From Polytrichum commune (taxonomy: Eukaryota > Streptophyta > Polytrichopsida > Polytrichales > Polytrichaceae), in assembly GCA_950295325.1 (NCBI GenBank), contig OX485808.1, positions 36,231,180 to 36,295,179 on the forward strand: a stretch of DNA of 64,000 nucleotides. The letters run 5' to 3'. This document shows positions 59,641 through 64,000 of the stretch, one piece after another. Position numbers and translations under genes: made by a program. The notes below the pieces were generated by a model, which searched no databases, was not told where the DNA came from, and saw only the letters and a list, made by a program, of their open reading frames with translations. The stretch's first letter is position 1. Every line of letters begins with the position of its first letter.

Positions 59641-60440
59641 CAACTATTGTGGTGCACCATATCGAAGTCTTTAAGTATTTTGCGACCCTACTCTCAGTAT
59701 CTGCCTTTGAGAAGACGCACAAGTTGGAGGGTTGAGGCAGGAGACACGAAATCTCCAACATGCACACTGTTCCAATCACAAAAAGATTGAGCCGGGGCAA
59801 TTCATGACGATATACCATCTTTGAACATATCTGTGAAAAACACTTCCCAAGACGTATCATGATAATTTGTTGAAATGGGTGCACCAAAGAACGGGCACAA
59901 ACGGGGATTATTTGTTCTATCAAACAATGTAAGTCGTGAGACTTTAGGCCTACAAATTTTCCACACTGGATGTACTTCTCGACATTCGTTGCATATTTGG
60001 TTGGTGAGCGGATCTGAAAAATAGACAACAAAATCCATGTCTCTCTCCAGGTGTCAGAACGTAAGGTGCACTAGGTTTCAAATATGTCATCCTGTTCAGG
60101 AGAGCTCAAAGGCTCAAAGTCCCACATCACTCCACACTCCTCCATATCATGCCGACACTCCAATGTGTCTATGTCCCAAATAGAAACTTCACAACCACAT
60201 CAACTATGTTTTTCTCAATGCGCATGACGTCAAGCACGTGCTAGATTGGGGGCCTTTGTACATGCCACATACATTAGTTCTTGTATTGAGGAAGGCTACT
60301 CTTACTCACTGCCAAATTCACAAGAAAATCAATAAACAAGGATGCAATAAGCTATAATAAACTATGAATGTGTGCTTAAAGGCGACTCTAACCTTCCAAT
60401 AGGGTAGAACATGGATTGACCCGAGGCGTTTTGTGCCACT
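59621..60440 (-). pseudogene. Degraded CACTA (TNP2-type) transposase with DUF4218
   Basis: In order on the minus strand: HVLPYWK (about 60393-60413), a probable intron with donor AAG/GTTAGA, HVLDVMRIEKN (from 60240), KPSAPYVLTPGERH (about 60038-60085, frame-shifted), then a long open piece at 59621-60031 with GLKSHDLHCLIEQIIPVCAR and later CMLE. These match the conserved order in plant TNP2 transposases: LPYW, LDVMHIEKN, PAAPYVLTP, then the GLKSHDxHxLMQxxLP block of DUF4218. Stops and frameshifts between the blocks mean it is dead. No element termini were found, so its full extent is unknown. Confidence 0.75.
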
Positions 60441-63400
60441 AAAATTGACTCGGTCAACGTTGCCACCTCCTAGTGTCATGTGCCTTAAGTATTCTTCTCG
60501 CGGAGTTCACCATCTCACATGGTCAATCCCAGTCATTCGTGCAATGTCTTTCAGCAATTTCTCATCATTGTCTCACTCCAAAGTGGACCAGTGCAACGGC
60601 ATACATGAGGAGTTAGATCGTGGCAATGCATAAAGGGATGGATGCAATGCAGCAACAAGGGAGAGGCACTCGCTTACCTCTCAGCGGAATTTGTTCATGG
60701 CTTCATTACAGCGGCGCGCTAATCTTAGGACCAAATGGCCCAAGCACCATACTGCAATGTGAAGTAGCATGAGGAATGCACAAAAAAAACTTTCCACAAA
60801 GAGCCGGAAGGAAATACCAATAATTGAATGCAATGTTTGACAATGACAGCCCACCTGCTCATTAACATCAATGCGTTAGATCGTGAAACCTGGATACACC
60901 GTAAATTCAGCATATGGAGTTCCAAAACACTCACTTTGATCTTGATTTGATCTTTCAAGCATTACGATTAGAAGTTACACTAGACATTGCAGTCGCGCAA
61001 GGATGATTGTGGCACGATTGTAGTCAATGTCACAACTTCCAGATCTCCATGCGGCTGCACACCCTCTGCCCTACCACGATGAAATTTTATCCATCATGGT
61101 AAGTATCATCCATTATTCATCAACTACGCCTCATTTAGCATCCAACCTTTAATCCATCAAACTACCCTCTCACCAAACTCACAATCCACCTCACCAAACT
61201 ATCCATCAACTACAGTTTCTTCCCCAATGGATTGAACATCCATTCTGCATGAGGAAGGCGTTAGGACACTAATGAAGGTGTGGATGTAGCGACTGTTAAC
61301 ATCGCCATGCAGATTTATATTGAGGACACAAGATCCGGAGGAGTTAAGACATCCTAAATTGGGCAAGCTCGACGATGGTTGTGCATTGGCGACTCTTCTA
61401 TTTAGATAACACGATTCCTCCTGGAGCACTCGATTCCTGCATCTCTTCTTCTTGTATAAACTGCTCACCTCTCATATTCGTTGTGAAAGTCTTGGCTTTG
61501 TTTGCATCCTGAACTTTGGAGCTTGCGATGGAAACTAATTGAGTGCGCTCTCACTGGCGGCAACATTTCCATGTCCGATTCTACAAGTTCACGTGTCAAC
61601 TCCTCACCTTTTTGGACCTTGCATGTAGTCGTTTACAAATTCAAGTTGTCCGCCTGAGAAAATTGTGTGTGGTCAAGTCCATGGCCCATGCTTGTAACAA
61701 TTTGCACATGTTGTATGGTGGTGACACTTGAATTGAAATTTGGCAGACAATGCCCACAGAATCCCCTATCAACGTGAATTTGGGTGGTGGCATATTTTTG
61801 ATCGCAAATGGGCAAGTGCCGCAACCTGGATCTCAATTTGTTGTGCCCACCCCGCAACCCAGCATCCTACATCGTCCACAAGACCATCTCGGACACCCTG
61901 CACCAAGAGGTTTTCGAAGGTGCTAAGCACTTGGATTGCAAATCATAGAGCCCACACGGAATTCAACTGTAATGATAAAAAATCTCTTTCTTCAGGGAAG
62001 AAAAACAACAATAAAACTCACCGCAAACAATGGCCCTCCAATCACCCATTGCAAGTCGCGCTGGCACACTGCGGTGAAAAATATTGCATACTTGGTACTA
62101 TACCTGAGGGTGAAAGAATGGACATTGTTTTCAAAGTCTGAGAAAGACAAGCTACACTCAAAATTAGCAAAACTGTTCAAATCTCAACAAATTGCAAATG
62201 GAGAAATACATGTATGGTCATCTCAAAGGCCAAAGAAATGTTTGGAACGCTCATTGGCTGGCATTTGGGAATGATCATGGCCACATAAACTTCGCACCCG
62301 AGGCATTGACAACTTTCATAAAGTGGTGGCCCACTCATAGCACAGTGGGCGAGGCTCAAATGATGTCGGATCGTCGAGCAAAGGTGAACACTTCTTCAAC
62401 TTTTGAATTTCATTACGTGTACATAGATTAGTCCATTGACAAATTATTGTTTATCAGATTATGCACTACCTGGAGTCGTGCAATGTTGTAACCAAATGTA
62501 GAATTGCCTCATATGGCGTGGTGAACGTGCATGTTGAATGTCCAATGTCTAATTGATATTCAAGTAATCTTGAATTCAATGGCAAGCCGCAATGAAAGTC
62601 GACAAGCATGGTTGCGGGTACTTGTCATATGCTCCTAGTGAAGGAGGCAAAGATGCCGACAAGGCCCCCATTATCAAACAAAGGGGAAAGGTGTTCAAAT
62701 AGTATAATTGCGTAGAGTGCACTAAAAGAAATGCATGTAATGTACCTCGGAGGGAAAAAGCCAATCAAATTCCTTGATGAGGTCGTGTGCTCTAATGACC
62801 CACCTTCCATTGCATTGAAGTGGAACATTTGCCACCTTGTGGAGGTTGAGACCCTATGTAAGAAAATCTTGCCCCTTGAATTGAATGTGGACCGCATGAA
62901 GTGGAAATATGTTGTCAGCTTATGCGTTGAAAAATGTGCATTTCTTGTTGATGTGTTTGAAATGGCATGTGCAAGTGCCACTTGAGATTACAAGTGTTAT
63001 ATCAACAAACCATGGATGACAACGACATGCATGTTGAGAGAATTTGCCATAGCTTTGTCAGATGTTATGAAAGTCCGGATGTATTTAAGACTCAACACCA
63101 AGACGCCTCCAATGGTTGTAAAGATGGTTAAGTTTGATAGAGGAAGGTAGATGACAACATTAAACCAACTATGAAGTATTTTGGGCGGGGTAGAATGAGG
63201 TCAAATCTTGCCATATGTAAGATGCATGGAGTTTTCTTGAACCATAGCAGTCATTGAAGTCTGACAAGTATGAGTAGAAACGAGTGTGGCGCTTATGTAC
63301 ACTTATGTTGGAAGGAGTCGTAGCAACGCCAATGCAATTTTTAGCCTTTGGTATGAATGGATTTGGAAATGTTTGTGTTCATGATGTGGGTGCATTCAAC

Positions 63401-64000
63401 ATTGGTTGCCATGCTACATTTGTGTATACACCATGAATCCATAATTTCAAAACCTTTTGAAAGAAAACATCATATGAAGATGCCATTAGCTGGGTGTTTT
63501 TTTTTTGCACTAATATGTATTTCCGCCATATAGCAATGTGTCTTGAAACGACTGAAGCAACATAGTAGCTACAATATACGTATTGAATATGAGTAGTCCA
63601 CAATACGCACAAGAATTCATGAACCTTTTTTACATGGGCACGTTGACACTCAATCAACTGTAGCACATAACCAAAAAATTGCACAACTTCACATAGTAAT
63701 AAGTGGAATTGGGTAAGAAATATGAAACTTAACAAGCATAAATGGTTGCACCCATAAGAGTAACCATTGTGAATGCGTAGGTGGTAAAAATGACTGCATT
63801 GTCAAATGGTTAATCAACTTGTGCCCACATAACCGTGGCGATCATACCAAGGTAGTGCTCAACGGTTGCCACCTAGCCACCTATGGCCCGATGTGATATG
63901 GGTGGCTACGTCCATAGCTTCTACGATACAAGTAGCTTGCCTATAGATGTGACCATAAGGACTGCAATCTAGCACTAAACAATAATTTATGGCGTACTTC
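60441..64000. other. Unassigned right end of the window
   Basis: Contains short ORFs on both strands (for example 60725-60958 minus; 61740-62141, 62192-62431 and 62731-62985 plus; 63379-63735 minus). Some read protein-like, such as HVMYLGGKKPIKFLDEVVCS at 62731 plus, but none matches a family I know and none forms a spliced model. The part nearest 60.5 kb may belong to the upstream part of the CACTA element. Confidence 0.4.

Overview
This window looks like intergenic, repeat-rich nuclear DNA of a land plant. The main evidence is the one recognisable host gene, an ENHANCED DISEASE RESISTANCE 4 (EDR4)-like gene with plant-type splice sites. The transposon fossils also fit a plant: a CACTA/TNP2-type transposase with DUF4218, a LINE with a zf-RVT domain, a tRNA-type SINE, a pogo/Emigrant-like element and many MITEs. 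I cannot name the species. I see no rRNA, intact tRNA, CRISPR array, bacterial operon or organelle insert.

Layout. At 1-2.5 kb the 5' part of the EDR4-like gene lies on the minus strand: 575 codons in two coding exons, a probable 5'UTR intron, and a TATA box near 2480. The gene runs off the left edge. From 2.5 to 9 kb the DNA is low-complexity and repeat-derived, with a long polypurine tract, two direct duplications and short tandem repeats. From 9 to 33.5 kb there is a dense field of small inverted-repeat elements in several families (A to F and K below), some nested. It includes a 320-bp unit repeated three times (17.06-18.42 kb), a 178-codon unidentified ORF (18.4 kb), a degraded LINE carrying a SINE insertion (23.0-24.0 kb) and a pogo-like element (24.05-24.67 kb). 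From 33.5 to 42.5 kb it is mostly unassigned, with a 604-bp inverted-repeat element and a foldback element. At 42.6-46.6 kb there is a TATA box followed by a GC-rich leader and a T/G-rich tract, which looks like a transcribed locus without a convincing protein. From 46.6 to 58 kb there are more inverted-repeat elements, a 700-bp tandem duplication and the second copy of the 8-bp-TSD element. At 59.2-60.6 kb there is a broken CACTA transposase on the minus strand. The last 3.4 kb holds short unidentified ORFs only.

How it fits together. Only the EDR4-like gene reads as a working host gene. Most other structure is explained by transposable elements and local duplications. Several nested or tandem arrangements give a relative order of events: a SINE inside a LINE, family A inside family F, and family D inside one of three tandem copies. 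I did not find a convincing new multi-gene system. The most interesting items are the pogo-like element with recognisable protein remnants, the tandem array that preserves filled and empty insertion sites, and MITE ends that are themselves palindromes.
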